From NCBI RefSeq assembly GCF_020080835.1, contig NC_058165.1:3199771-3263770 (forward strand): 64,000 nucleotides of DNA, in the 5' to 3' direction. How positions within the stretch are numbered: position 1 is the stretch's first letter; the number at the start of each line of letters is the position of its first letter. The translations under genes were made by a program, and so were the position numbers. Under the pieces are notes generated by a model that saw nothing but the letters and a program-made list of their open reading frames with translations, did no database searches and had not been told where the DNA came from. This document shows, piece by piece, positions 50,092-63,358 of this stretch. Source of the stretch: Cotesia glomerata. Taxonomy: Eukaryota > Arthropoda > Insecta > Hymenoptera > Braconidae.

Positions 50092-50687
50092 CCCGTGTAA
50101 AAATGATATGATATCATTATGACGCTCATAATGAATATCATAATGAATCTCATATTTTGACACTAATATGAGATTCATATAAAAGCCATATCAATACATT
50201 TGAAACCTGTAATAAGTTAAATACTTATGGAAATGAATTTTTTTTTAACTAGATTTTAAAATTTTTATTTTTCTTGTTGGAGAAAGAAAATTTCTAGTAA
50301 TTTGATTATGTTTCATTATAAAATTTGATCTACACGGATCGATCACATGGGGATTCGTGACCAATCCATAGTGACAAACGCATAATTTCATACTGAAGTC
50401 ATAATAGTATCTGCGTAAACTCATGATGGAATCAAGCTGAAATTTTTCAAATTAATTATGATATTGTTGCCTTTTATTCATAATTAAAGCTAAAAATTTT
50501 TTATTACTGTTGGAAATTCGTTAGGATAGTATCTCCATGATGATATTAACATAATTTCATTATGAAATCATAATGATATTGAATTGAATTCAAAATTTAA
50601 TGATGGTCAATATCTGCATAAAATCATAATGCTACTGTTAGCCTTTTTAAATCGTGATATGAAATTATTGAGTCATAACTATATACA

Positions 50688-51636
50688 CACTGACAGAAGG
50701 ATTTAGTACAGAGTACTAAACTGATTTAATAACAAAATTTTTATTCATTTATTTGGGAGAAACAAATATTTTGTACCCATCAATATTATTTTTTACAGTT
50801 TAATAAATGATTTCTTTGTATGAACAAAGCCTTATTACATGGAAATAAATATTTAGTTTCACCAAATAATATTTAGTAACAGGTACTAAATATTTATTTG
50901 GCAAGTATTGTCGGTAGATGGCTATGCTTTTATTCCAATGTTTATGTGATACATAATCTATTCACTAACTCAGATTATTTTATTCAGCTTGATCTTGGGA
51001 ATTTTATTAAACTTTTAAAAACACACATAAGGTAAAAGCCCCAATATATGATCATGTACCAGTATATGATCACTCCATGTATTTGTATACCTATATTTTT
51101 GAATATAGATATACAAATGCATGGAGTGATCATATACTGGTACGTGATCATCTATTGGGGCTTTTACCTTACTCACAATGAATGTCTTCTATTTATGTCT
51201 TTTCTCAGTGGAGTTTAGTTTACATTTTTTTAATTGTCTATTATTGATGTGTTAAAAACTTGTTTAATTTTAAATTTTATAAATGTCTCAAATGAAAAAA
51301 TATAATTTAATGAGACTCTTTTCTTTATAATACCTTATATTTTTACTTAAAATTATTTATTTTAATTATTTTTATTTATTTTAAGTTAAAAAGTTAGGTT
51401 ACACGCTAAAATTAGTTAAAAAATTAATTTCTTTGATACCAATAAACGATTTATTGCGTAGCAATAAATCATTTGTTAAATACTACTAAATATTTATTTG
51501 GTGGAACTAAATGGGCTTTAATAAATGATTTAGTAACTATTACTAAATATTTGGTAACGAAAGGTTTGTTACTAAATCATTTAGTATCTGTTACTAAATC
51601 TTATTAAATAGAACTAAATCCTTCTAGGTATCAGTG
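50688..51636. mobile_element. Family B element inside H
   Basis: Starts CACTGACAGAAGGATTTAGT and ends CTAGGTATCAGTG, in the orientation of the 9198 copy. It is a single full-length unit without tandem amplification, interrupted only by a palindromic MITE. Confidence 0.75.
51030..51169. mobile_element. 140-bp near-perfect palindromic MITE
   Basis: AGGTAAAAGCCCCAATA and its complement bound arms of about 60 bp. TA lies on both sides (51028-51029, 51170-51171). The empty site is seen in other B copies as CACATACTCC, confirming a TA duplication. Confidence 0.85.
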
Positions 51637-51895
51637 CAGGAAATAATGCAAAATAATTAAATTAAAGAAATTTTTAGGACGATATAAATTGTTTACAAAT
51701 AAAAAATGATTATCTTGAGACGAAAAAATTTTTTCAGTTAAAAATTTTTAACTTCCCGCTAAGAAAATCGAAGATTTTCAAAAATCGGGAAGTTAATGTT
51801 TTCACTCCGTTTTGCAAAAATCGAGTTTTCATCAGATCTCAACGTTTGAAGGTCACAGGAAGCTTCCCTGACTATCCCCGCGAGGTTGTCACGGT

Positions 51896-52010
<115 letters not shown>

Positions 52011-52676
52011 TATGTGAACCGCTTATAACTTTTGAACGGCTTGACCGATTTCATCGCGGTTGAAGCCATTCGAAAGGGCTTGACCAAACTAAGATTTTGA
52101 AAACTATTTGGACCGATTCAAATCAATAGATTTTGAGAAATCTTCAAAAAACTGAAAAAAAATTTTTTTTCAAATGTGGTTTTTTTGGAATAACTTTTAA
52201 ACGGCTTAAAGGTTCAATTCCAAAAACTAATCAGCTCTTAACCTCAAAAAACCACGTCGACCGCCACCAGTCCGGTCAAAATCGGTTGATTCGTTCGAGA
52301 GATATCGTGAACGAAAGAAAACCGAAATAAGTGTTTTTTCGGAATAACTCCAAAATTCCTAGCGCGATCAATTCAAAATTTGAGATTATTTGTGAGGCTT
52401 GAAAAACTGCGTCGAATGCTTCTAACCGCGTAAAAATCGGTTTATTCATTCAAAAGTTATTGCGGTTTAAAAATTCAAAAAATAGTGTCTTATCAAATCT
52501 CTATCAGACTTTTGAGCTCGAAGTGCTTTAAAGCATAGAAAAGCAATCTCTTTGAGCTCGGAGAGCTCAAAATAACCCATAAATTGTATTTTTGAGCTCG
52601 AAGAGCTCAAAAACGTCATTGGTGCAATTTTAAGCGCCTAAGTATGGAATTAGCGGGAAGTTGCTACACTGATAGA

Positions 52677-52938
52677 AGGATTTATTTGTATTAAAAAAAT
52701 ATTTGTTAATAGTTAACAAATCATTTATTAGAGACCATTTTTTAGTATCAAACAAATATTTCTTAGTATTTAAAATGATTTGTTTGTATTTAATAAATCA
52801 GATATTAATTTATTAAATATTAATAAATCTTTTTAAATACTAAGAAATATTTGTTAAGGACTAAAAAGTGGTCTCTAATAAATGATTTGTTAAATATTAA
52901 CAAATATTTTTAACTATAAACAAATCCTTCTATCAGTG
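52677..52938. mobile_element. 262-bp foldback MITE with family B termini
   Basis: The ends CACTGATAGAAGGATTTA and complement match family B, with TA on both sides. The whole element is a near-perfect palindrome (GAGACCATTTTTTAGT against ACTAAAAAGTGGTCTC) and shares only the tips with B. It interrupts the F tail between GAAGTTGC and GGATGGCC. Confidence 0.8.
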
Positions 52939-53287
52939 TAGGATGGCCTTCAGGGTCAACCGTTTTCCTAATTTTTTTCAAACCAAGATAATCAATGTTT
53001 TTCTAAATATTCTTCCAAGTTAAGAAAGTCAAGGAGGAAATTTAAGTAGTTCAATAGTATAGTGCATGATAAAAATACTGTTTTTCTCAATTGTTATACA
53101 TTTCCTCTGATTAACAGAAAAAATGAAAATTTTACTAATCTACTTAAAAAAGATTCGTTCTCACAGGTATTTTACTTATTACGGGTTACCGAAGTATTGA
53201 TACGGCTCTTATATGAATCTCATATTAGTGCCAAAATATGAGATTCATTATGAGCTTCATAATGATATCATATCATTTTTACACGGG

Positions 53288-54020
53288 AACAATTAAGTGA
53301 CTGCTAATTTTAATGTCATTAAAAAAATTCTAAAAATTTTTAAATGTCGGCTAACTTAATTTTCATTAAATAAATTTTCATAAAATTTTAATAAAATCTC
53401 CTGTTAAAATAAATTAAAAAACAATTTCAAAAAAAATATTTTTCAATATTCCCACCGAGCCTCATAATAAAATCCTATCACGCTTAAAAAACGTAAACAA
53501 TAATCACGATATCAAGATGTCTTCCCGCTTACCCCGAGGCTCCTACCGTACAGTAGTTTGTCTATAATATCGACGCGAACGCAGTGCGCATTCTCCCGGA
53601 CCATACATAAAACTCACAAAACCTAAAAGAAAAAAAAAAAATAGACTACAAATCAACATCAACATCAGCAAACACCCCAACAATACAAACTCACCCTTAA
53701 AAAAAAAAAAACCATAAAAAAAAACAACAATAATAATAATTAAAATTAAACTCACATTATATACTCCGATGTCGTTTTCCTCCGCTACAAATATATATTA
53801 ATACAAATATATATATGTACAGCTGTTTATAAAAATCCACGCGTTATCATAAAAAATATATTGAGCTCCAACACTAACACATAACGCACACGTGCACACA
53901 GTAACACTTGGTCTTGTTATTTATATTAATAATATAATATAATAACAATTTTTATTATTATTTATAAATAATTATTTAATAATAATAAATTCAAATAAAA
54001 AATAAAGCAAACACAATTTC
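53288..54020. other. Non-repeat stretch, no gene recognised
   Basis: A balanced patch at 53520-53610 (minus strand TATGGTCCGGGAGAATGCGC) lies next to A-rich runs. The frame 53543-53755 is mostly homopolymer-derived Phe/Leu and not credible. Confidence 0.35.
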
Positions 54021-54540
54021 ACAAAATATCCAATGCGTCGACGCTGTTATAACACCGGCGCGTCATTTTTTTAATTTATTTTACTCACTTAAAACAATAA
54101 TCCTTTTTTTAAAAATGGTGTCGCTGATTAAAAGTCTGAAAAAAAAAAATTGACGCGCCACTACGCATTAAAGCGCCAAAAGTTCATTTAAAAATTAATG
54201 TAATCCTTTTTAAGCGATGACACGTTAGGACTTAAAAAAAAACTCGATAGTTTTTTTTTATAAAGTAAGATTGTTATTGTTATTGTTGTTGTTGTTGTTG
54301 TTGTTGTTATTATTTACCGGGAAACAACTGAGAAAATGCCGGGTTTTAGCATACACTCAAAATCAGCCAACCGCTGAGAGTGCAAGCGCGCGACTAAGGC
54401 GCTCGATTCGCGAATCCTCGTTCCGCCGGCGACATGTTTTATTTTTTAACCGCGACATTCAAATGGCGGCAGCACTGTCGGGCATGGTTTGTTTCAACGG
54501 CTGCGCAAAACAATGCACAATAATCACTACTGTGTAATAA
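54021..54540. promoter_or_regulatory. CpG-richer non-repeat block, candidate promoter or first exon
   Basis: Contains ATGCGTCGACGCTG, ACACCGGCGCGTC, AAGCGCGCGACTAAGGCGCT and GTTCCGCCGGCGACATG, all CpG-rich against a very AT-rich background. On the minus strand CCCG|GTAAATAATA at about 54319 is a good donor, and TCTCAGTT nearby resembles an insect initiator. On the plus strand CAAATGGCGGCAGC at 54460 has a good start context but opens only 25 codons. No proven transcript; a (TTG)n tract is at 54280-54308. Confidence 0.3.
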
Positions 54541-56698
54541 TAAATATAATCGGTAATGTGCAATATGATATTGATATGTAATGTGTTATTTGTCGAGTGG
54601 TTAATTAAGGAGTACTTTTAGTTGATTATTTTATTTTTATTATTTTATGATTGGGTTTTAAATGACATTAAAGTTAAAAGTCAATTGATAATTTTTTAAC
54701 TTTATTTAATAAGGAAATTTTTTCTGAAAAATTATTTTTAAAAAATTATGACATTAAATTTATGAAAATTAAGCTAGCCGACATTTGAAAATTAAAAAAA
54801 ATTTTTTTATTGAAAAAATGACCACAAAAAAAAAGAAAAAAATTTTCATTTGTCAAAAACTTTAAAAACTGTAAGTGCAATTTTTAAAAAATATTTTTTT
54901 GTTATAATTTAATTATTAGAAAAACATCAAAAAAGTACAAATGTCAGCTAACTAGTATCGTATTAAATTTAGCTGTCACTTCACAATTTTTTTATTTTCT
55001 TTAACAAATAAATTATGGCAAAAAAAAATAATTGAAAAAACGGACTTGTAGAAATTTAATAAAATTAAAAATGCAATTTTTTTTATATAATTTTTTGGAA
55101 TAAATTTTTTTGGTAAAAAAATTAAAAAATTGTCAGCGACAGCTAAATTAAATTTTATTAAAAAATTGCATTTATAATTTTTTTAAATTTCTACATGTTA
55201 ATATTTTTTTCTCATTCAAAAAGCTATAATTTATTTGTTTGAAAAATTCTAAAAATTACTAAATATCTGTTAAATTAATTATCATGGTATTAAAGGTGGA
55301 TTTTTAATAAGGCATGGGAATTTTTGATTTTTGTAAGGAGGTTTATATTTAAATTTAATATTAATCTATGAGATTAAAGTTAGCAGTCACTTAATAAATT
55401 TTTTATTCTTTTTAACAAACAAATTTGATCGGGAAAATAACTTTTGAAAAATTTCATTTTTAATTTTTTACTGATTTATAAGATAAAATTTAGAAAAAAA
55501 TCGCTCCGTTCTTCAATAGATAATTAAATTATCTATCGAAGAGCGAAGCGCTTTTTTGGAAAATTTTCATTTATTTATCCATAAAATGCGTTTTAAGATT
55601 CCATTTCTTGTACAAGTATACTTCAGATTGACTAATAGAGAGCGAGAGAGAAAAGTGTAAACCCTTCTTTTAATTATGCCATTTTTTTATTTTTTTTTTT
55701 TTTTTTTTTAGATAAAATGGAATTAATTTTAGAAAAGGAAGAAGAGAATTAGGAGAATTTCGGGATAAATTTTAGAAATTAAGAAATAAACTGAAATTCA
55801 ATAACAAAAATTTGGAATTTTCTTTTTTTGTCTTAATTCTTCTTTTCTAAATTTGAAATTTTCGCTTTATTTATCCTCTTTTTTTTTTTTTAATTTTTCT
55901 TCTATTTTTTTCAGATTTTTAATTGTAATTTTCATTTCTTAAATTTTCCTTTTTTTTAAATTTTCTTTTTTTCAATTTTTCTAATCATTTTTTCTATTGT
56001 TTTTCTTCTCTAAATTACACAGAAAAAAATTCTCTATTATAAAACTAATTTTCTTTACTCAAGAAAATATTTATAAAATTAATTTTCTTGGCGGAAGTAA
56101 ACTCAAATTTCTTCTTTTTTCAAGATTTCTGCTTTTTCTCAATATCAAATTATCCTTTCTGAAAAATTTCCTTAGTTCAAATAAAACTTTGTTGTTTTTC
56201 ATAATTTTCCTTTTCTTTTCTTTAATTTTCACTTTATTATTTTTTCTTCACTGATTTCAGATTTTATTTTCCTTCCTTTTATTATTTTTATAATTTTTAT
56301 TTTCTTTTTAAAAATGTTTCATTTTCTTTTTTTAATAATTTTCTATTTATTTATTTTTTTTCAATTATCTTTTTCCTTGCGTTAATTTTTTTATCTTAAA
56401 TTTTAAATTTCCTTTTTTTTAAGTTTTCTTTTTTTAATTTCATATTTAATTTAATTTTTTTTTATTTTCATATTTTTTGAATTTTATTTTATATTAATTT
56501 TCCGTTTTTTTTTTTCCATAAAATTTTCCTTTATTTTTTTACAAGTTTAATTTTTTTAATTTTTCCTTTTTAAAATATTTTTTATCTTTTTTATTTTTTA
56601 TATTAAATTTTCTTCTCCATCTATAAATTATAAAATCCAAAAATTTCAAAATCAAAAGCCCCACAAAAAAAAACCCAGAAATTAATCATCACTCATTG
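54541..56698. other. Degenerate AT-rich repeats and T-rich low-complexity DNA
   Basis: 54690-55460 repeats phrases seen at 49360-50090. 55513-55548 is a short inverted repeat (CTTCAATAGATAATT/AATTATCTATCGAAG). 55850-56640 is almost continuous poly(T)/poly(C)-free T-rich sequence, so the frame at 55997-56254 is an artefact. Confidence 0.5.
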
Positions 56699-56735
<37 letters not shown>

Positions 56736-57464
56736 TATATATACGACGCAATTCTTTTAGCACCTTTATTCTTTAGAGACGTTTTTCGTTCAGTATTGCT
56801 TCATTGACAACTAGCCCGCGGCAATTATGAGAGTGTATTCAAAAATTTACAACATTCGTGAGTCGTGACGTCTAAAACTACACACACACACACACACACA
56901 CATACAAATACAATATAAGCACACAAGGATGATAATGATAAAAATAAGCGAATAAATGGTTACTGTGTTTTTATTGTAAGCGGTATTATATACAATATAC
57001 ATACATACATATATGATATATCGAGCAATATATTAAATGAGCGGAGTTTTCGATCGTAAAAAAAATAAATAACTTCGAATAGCTATAAATGACTCTGTCG
57101 CGGACTCATCGTATATTATACGTATATATGACGATAGAATAATGTGAGAGAATAGCGGCGATGCAAATCGGGTTGAATGATTGGCGGGGATCGTTGTTCG
57201 CGTTGATACTAGGACACGTGGACAATAATAAATAAAATTGATACGTTATTGATTCAACATTTTGTGTATTCGATTAACTTAAAATATTACATACATATAT
57301 TTGTATATTTACGATTATTGGGATTATATAGGTGTAGTTATACACTTGTTCGTTGACCTACAATGTCATTGAATAATCATTTTTTATTTATATAAATATG
57401 TGTTACACATATTGTCTTTTGATTGATGTTTTTGTTCATTATTAATTATTATTATTATTTAGCT
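56699..57464. other. Poly(A), (TA)n and a non-repeat block
   Basis: 32 A residues (56699-56730) are followed by a short (TA)n. The block 56745-57240 is of higher complexity (CAACTAGCCCGCGGC, GACTCTGTCGCGGACTC, GATTGGCGGGGATCG) with (CA)n at 56880-56902. TTCAGTATTG near 56792 resembles an initiator. Regulatory function is possible, unproven. Confidence 0.35.
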
Positions 57465-59542
57465 GCTTCAATTTAAATTATAAGTATTCGGGCTGCATTC
57501 AAAAATGATCTATCTGTAGATACATAATTAAGAAACGAACTTATATCTTGTGGACTATTGACATTTTTAAAGATATAAGCTCATTCTGATGTTACATTTA
57601 TTAAAACCTTTCATTTGAGTGCCCACATCAATTTTTCATATATTTTATATATTTATATATATTGCATATATGTATATATGAAGAATATATCAAAAATGCA
57701 AGTGGGTATTCAAATGAAAGCTCTTGATGAGTGTAACATCAAGATAAGCTTATATAATTAAAAACGTCAATAATTAAGTAATGACCTTGTATTTTGTGAA
57801 CTATTGACATTTTAAAAGATATAAGCTCATCATGAGATTACACTCATCGAGACCTTTCATTTGAGTACCCACATCAATTTTTCATATATTTATGTATATT
57901 ATATATATGAATATATGAAAAATATATCAAAATGCATGTAGATACTCAAATGAAAGCTCTTGATGAGTGTCACATCGGGATGAGCTTATATCTTTAAAAA
58001 TGTCAATAATTGAGAAATGACCTAGTATCTTGTGAACTATTGACATTTTTGAAGATATGAGCTCATCCTGATGTTACACTCATCGAGACCTTTTATTTGA
58101 GTACCCACATCAATTTTTCATATATTTTATATATTTATATATATTACATATATGTATATATGAAAAATATATCAAAAATGCAAGTGGGTATTCAAATGAA
58201 AGCTCTTGATGAGTGTAACATCAAGATAAGCTTATATAATTAAAAACGTCAATAATTAAGTAATGACCTTGTATTTTGTGAACTATTGACATTTTAAAAG
58301 ATATAAGCTCATCATGAGATTACACTCATCGAGACCTTTCATTTGAGTACCCACATCAATTTTTCATATATTTATAAATGGGTGATTCTCTGTAAGGACG
58401 TCTTAAATCTGTACAAAATTGTCCGACCAAATTATTTTTGATTTTATTAGAAAAAAAATTAACAAGGGCTACAAAACTATCAGCTTAATCATAATAAATA
58501 AACAGCCGATTTAATTTTCGCTTTTTCGATATTTGTGTATCTTTTGCCATATAACATTACAGGGGACTGTTCGCCAGGGGACCGTTTTTTTTTTTTTTTT
58601 ATCAAATTGAGAAAAATCAAGCAAACTATTTCAATGCATTCAACTTTTCAAGTTCTCAATGAATTTTTACATTAATTAGAATAATATTAAGACTTATGGA
58701 TCTAATTTTATAAATAAATTATAAATAAAAATAGTTGCCAGGGGACTGAGTTTTGAAGTGGCCCAGACACATATTTCCAGCACAAACGGTGCTTTGACAT
58801 AAAATAAAATGCCGATGAAGCGCTAACAGAACTATGATTATTAACTCAAGGCTAGTTAGATCCTTATAAACCTTACAAAAGGTAAAATAACACGCTGGAT
58901 TTTTTTTTTTGGCTTTGAACTTCTGGCAGGGGACTGTTCTTAAAATGCCAGGGACAAACTTTGGTTTAATGAATTTAATGAAACAAATTAACTTTCAGTA
59001 CTTTTTATTGAAGAAGATTGTTAGTTAACTAATTAAGTTTATAAACATTATGGACCAAATTATATATTATGGATGAATAACTTAAAATTTAATCTTAAAG
59101 TTTTAATTTTTGGAATGGGACAGCCCAGGGGACTATTATTTCGGTGGTTTACCAATTTATAGCAAAAAAACCAAAATTTATTTCATTTTAGTTTTCAATG
59201 CTCTAAATAGAAATGTTTTTTTACTTTTGTAATAAATTTTTTTTAGTAACAAAATAACAATTTTTCTAATAAAAAAATGCCTGGGATAGCAAAAAACATC
59301 CTTACAGAGAATCACCCATATATTATGTATATGTATATATGAAAAATATATGAAATGCATGTGGGTACTCAAATGAAAGCTCTTGTTGAAACTTACATCG
59401 GAATGAGCTTACATCTTTAAAAACGTCAATATTTAAGAAAGTACAGTGCAATTTAACAAAATTAATTATTTAATATCGCAAAATTTTATTTATTTATAGT
59501 TTACAAGTCACGACAGTCACATAATGACTTCAAGGTTGCTAG
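57465..59542 (+). mobile_element. Helitron-like element, four hairpins, interrupted by K (copy 5)
   Basis: Hairpins lie at about 57565-57760, 57815-57995 and 58045-58240. The fourth is split by family K (left arm 58290-58379, right arm 59320-59420). Hairpins 1 and 3 are nearly identical to each other, as are the starts of 2 and 4, indicating a two-hairpin duplication. The right end has a degraded palindrome (59512-59531), then AAGGTTG, CTAG (59539-59542) and T. The left part shares GCTGCATTCAAAAAT and TAGATACATAATTAAG with copies 1 and 4. Confidence 0.65.
58380..59317. mobile_element. Family K terminal-inverted-repeat element, copy 2
   Basis: 938 bp; same ends as 25397-26309 and colinear, with an extra CAGGGGACCGT stretch and a longer T run near 58575. 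Inserted in the AT loop of a hairpin. Confidence 0.8.
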
Positions 59543-60053
59543 TTATCATTATTATTAATTTTTTTTTTTTTTTATTCTAGTTCAATAAAATTAATTAAAA
59601 ATTTTTTACTTGAGTAATTTATATCTTATTTAGTTAGTATAATATACTATAAAAAATATAAAAGAATACTCAATTTTCATAATAATGTTTTTAAAGTATG
59701 TTGTTTTATTGATATAGGTATACAAGTGTTTGAAACATATTTTAGATAAATGAAAATTATCTTAAAAAGAAACACTTGTTACAACTAAAAGTGAATGAAA
59801 ACTCAATGAAAAATATTTTACTTTAATTTTATTGTATTGTATTTTAAATTCGATGTTATCATTTTTATGGGAATTATTATTGAGTATTAATGTAAAACAC
59901 TTTTTTAACGTCAGTAAATATTTGAAAGTAATAAAGGCAAAAAAATAATTAGTCGTTGAAAATTGTTTTTAAAAAAATCAACAAATTGTTCTTGAATTAA
60001 TGAATTTATAAACAGTTAATTCTTTTATCAGTGCATTTAATTTCTTTAATCAC

Positions 60054-60104
<51 letters not shown>

Positions 60105-60849
60105 TTATAGGCATATGTCGATACTATATATAGTTGACATCATGCTTGACCTCTTGGATCGCTGCATCGTCATCGTAAATTTCAAAGCCCTTAAATTTAT
60201 AAGACATGAAGCTAACAAAGAACATCGTCTATCCTCTTACTCTTTTCTTTCATCATAAGGATCGATGTTCAATAAGTACATATATGTACTGTATTAATTC
60301 CATCACCCACTTGCTTTGTCACTTCGCTCTCATTCTCCTCGACATCTATTGTATCTCGGTCATCCATCATAAACGCTCATGCTATTCATTCTATAAGATT
60401 CATTTAGATTTTTTAGATTTATTTATTTATATGAATAAATATCTTGCCGGTGGAGATTGTTAGGGCCGAAAATTACGAAATGTTTCGTAGTTTGTGCCGT
60501 GATTACTTTTTGCACGGTAATGATTAATTAAAATATTAACAGCATTACGTTATTATTATGCTATAAACTAATGTTATATTATTTTATATTAGAACTGCTG
60601 AACTTCATCATGATACTGTATTATCATTTACTTTGTATTTACTGTACTTATTATTTTGTACTATTTTGTATTATTTGATGATGGTCCTGAGGGAGCCTAG
60701 GCTCCAGGACTAAATAAACATTTATCTATCTATCTATCTATATGGTTAGTAATATTGATACTTACATTAATGGTTTGAATTTTGTGGGAGTTGTAATTAA
60801 TTAACACTGAATTGATCAAATTTTTATTATTATTATAATATTAAAAGTG
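59543..60849. other. AT-rich stretch with (ATT)n and a possible LINE 3' end
   Basis: (ATT)n is at 60052-60099. The segment ending GGCTCCAGGACTAAATAAACA then (TATC)n (60722-60742) looks like a non-LTR element tail that carries a short-repeat terminus. The preceding 60200-60470 is more balanced but shows no reverse-transcriptase motif, so the class is uncertain. Confidence 0.35.
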
Positions 60850-62080
60850 GTATTAAAACTTGGTCCATTAATTCAATTGTACAGGCCCTGAGAAAAGCTT
60901 ATTTTTATTGTACTTTGTCAAGATAATTAAGAAATTTTCTTATATTTTAAAGAGATAATCTGAATTCAAGAAAATTATTTTAAAGACAGCTAGTTGTTTT
61001 GTTTCAACAATTTTTTGCCTTGAATTTTATCATCTTGACTTAAAAACATGTAGTACAGTCTGATGTAGGTAATTCAGTCTGGACCAGTGACAACAAATGC
61101 CAATTTAATATATCGGTTTGATTATTTGAAACACATGTAAAATCCACTGAAGGAGGTTATCAGACTGACTGTAAATACTCCCAACACTGTTTAAAAAAAT
61201 TATCTTATTGTTTATTTACATAACACATGAGTCCTGTGTAGAACAAGGATTTTTATGGCTTAAAACAATATATATAAAGTATATGAACTTGGTCTAATAA
61301 TTAAATTGCACAGGCCCTGCAAAAAGCTTATTTTTATTGTACTTTGTCAAGATAATTAAGAAATTTTCTTATATTTTAAAGAGATAATCTGGATCCAAGA
61401 AAATTATTTCAAAGACAACTAGTTGTTTTGTTTTAACAATTTTTTGCCTTGAATTTTATCATCTTGACTTAAGAACATGTAGTACAGTCTGATGTCGGTA
61501 ATTCAGTCTGGACCAGTGACAACAAATGCCAATTTAATATATCGGTTTGTTTTTTTGAAACACATGTAAAATCCACTGAAGGAGGTTATCAGACTGACTT
61601 TAAATACTCTAAACACTGCTTAAAAAAATTAAACTGAATAATTTACTTTTGGCACTCTCTTGCGGCCTACACCAAAGTATAGTAAATGAAATTTATTATT
61701 GATAATTAGTTTTCTACCCTAACCTAGCTGCATTTTAATAATTCTGTCTTATAAGTCATCTAAACTAAAATAAAGAATAACCAAAAAATTAAATCAATCT
61801 CTTCGATTATATTGGTTGTACGTTTATTAGTAATTTCTTTATAGTAAAGTTTATTTAGTTGAATATGTGAGGGGTCCTGAGATAAGGCAGTTTTATGCGC
61901 GAACACTACCTATTTATTTATTATTTAGTTTTTTTTTTCAATGATTAAATTTAAAATAAAAGAATCAATTTACGAAGGACTATTACTTACATACTCCTGC
62001 CAAGTTTAATGATTTTTTATTCAATAATTACTTGGTCAAAAACCGTCCCAATATCTTGTTCAAAATTAAAAAATTCATCT
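60850..62080. repeat. Family D locus 2
   Basis: Two full 421-bp units and a partial one, uninterrupted by E, then the tail shared with 17505-17830. About 120 bp in the tail (61692-61815) are absent from locus 1. It serves as the empty-site reference for the two E insertions at locus 1. Confidence 0.7.
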
Positions 62081-62084
62081 GTTC

Positions 62085-62781
62085 TACATACAAAAAGAAA
62101 AATTTCTTGACTGGAGGACAAAATTCTTGGCTAAAGAAAATTTGTCGGGTGCCTGAAGGAAGACCGAAGTTGTGTTGGCCGAAGTAAAGAATTTTCGAGA
62201 AATTCTATTCTTGGTGGAAGTCATTTTTTATTAATTCAGATCAAAAATACTTGATAAAAATTTTTATATTTGATCAAGATTTTTAGATACTTTAGGGAAG
62301 CAGCGCCACCTACTTCGGCTGAGAAAAAAATTTTCTCACCTTGAGAAAATTTTTCTCGAGAATATTTGATACCCGTTTTATATTATTTTAGCGTGCAATT
62401 ATACATATTGAATGAAAAAAAATGATGAAATATTATTTGATCTTCCCATTTGACATGTTAATCAATAAAAATATTAATAAAAATTAACTTCTATCTTTAT
62501 ATTTAATTTTTTGGAGCAAGAGAGAAATTTTCTCTCGACAAGAAAATTAACTTCTATCAAGAACTAAATTTTTTGGAGCTCGAGGCTGAATTTTCTCTTC
62601 ACAACAAGATTTTCTTGACTTAAATAAATTTTCTTGGATCAAGATACGTATTTCTTAAAGCAAGAGAATTAATTTTTTTGGAATAAGTGAAATTCCTTGT
62701 CAAAAAAAATTTATTTTTCGCTCAAGAAAATAATTAGGAAAAAATATTTTCTTGGCTCAAGTGAACTTTTTTTTCTGTGTA
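62085..62781. repeat. Dispersed repeat family C, copy 4 (reversed)
   Basis: Full-length and uninterrupted; it begins AAATTTCTTGACTGGAGGAC and ends TTTCTTGGCTCAAGTGAAC. It includes the GCAGCGCCACCTACTTCGGC core. Confidence 0.7.
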
Positions 62782-63264
62782 TCAATGTGGGAAATACAAA
62801 GTATGGATATTTAGTTATGCGAATCGAATGTATATTATACATACAATCTAAAAGAGATAAACCGATGGCAAGATAAAAATAAAACGAGTAAAGTTATAAA
62901 GAAGATGAAGCGTAAGGGGTGAAGAAGGCGGTTGCATTGAATACCGGTAATCTGTGGTAGGAGGCATGTAGGACGAGCGGATAGATCTTGATGCTGTTGT
63001 GCTCCACGCGGTTCATCCCAGAGATAAGCAAGACACAAGACGCGAACCTCTGTCAGAGCAAAGTTGAGAGTTGTACGGATATGCAGAAAGACCGCTGAAA
63101 AAACAAGACTGTAAGTGAGACCTGAAGAACCAGAAGAAGAAGAAAAATGTGAAGAAGAACGGATATAAACGAATGAGGCTTGGTCGGCAAAAAACAAAAG
63201 TGCATCTCTCGACAAAATGGCCGCTTTACTGACTCTGACTCGCCCAAGGTTACCTCCAGCTTGC

Positions 63265-63265
<1 letters not shown>
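62782..63265. other. Non-repeat, purine-rich block of higher complexity
   Basis: Less AT-rich than nearly all of the window. CAAGACT|GTAAGTGAG at about 63109 is a strong plus-strand donor context. The minus-strand frames 62835-63215 and 63053-63247 are antisense to an A/G-rich strand and read as Ser/Phe/Leu-rich sequence with no known motif. It could be an untranslated or non-coding exon. Confidence 0.35.

Positions 63266-63352
<87 letters not shown>
63266..63352. repeat. (TA)n microsatellite
   Basis: About 43 TA units, not part of a hairpin array. Confidence 0.95.

Positions 63353-63358
<6 letters not shown>

Noticed and set aside
62835..63215. 126-codon minus-strand gene
   Set aside because: Antisense of an A/G-rich strand; Ser/Phe/Leu-rich with no domain or splice support.
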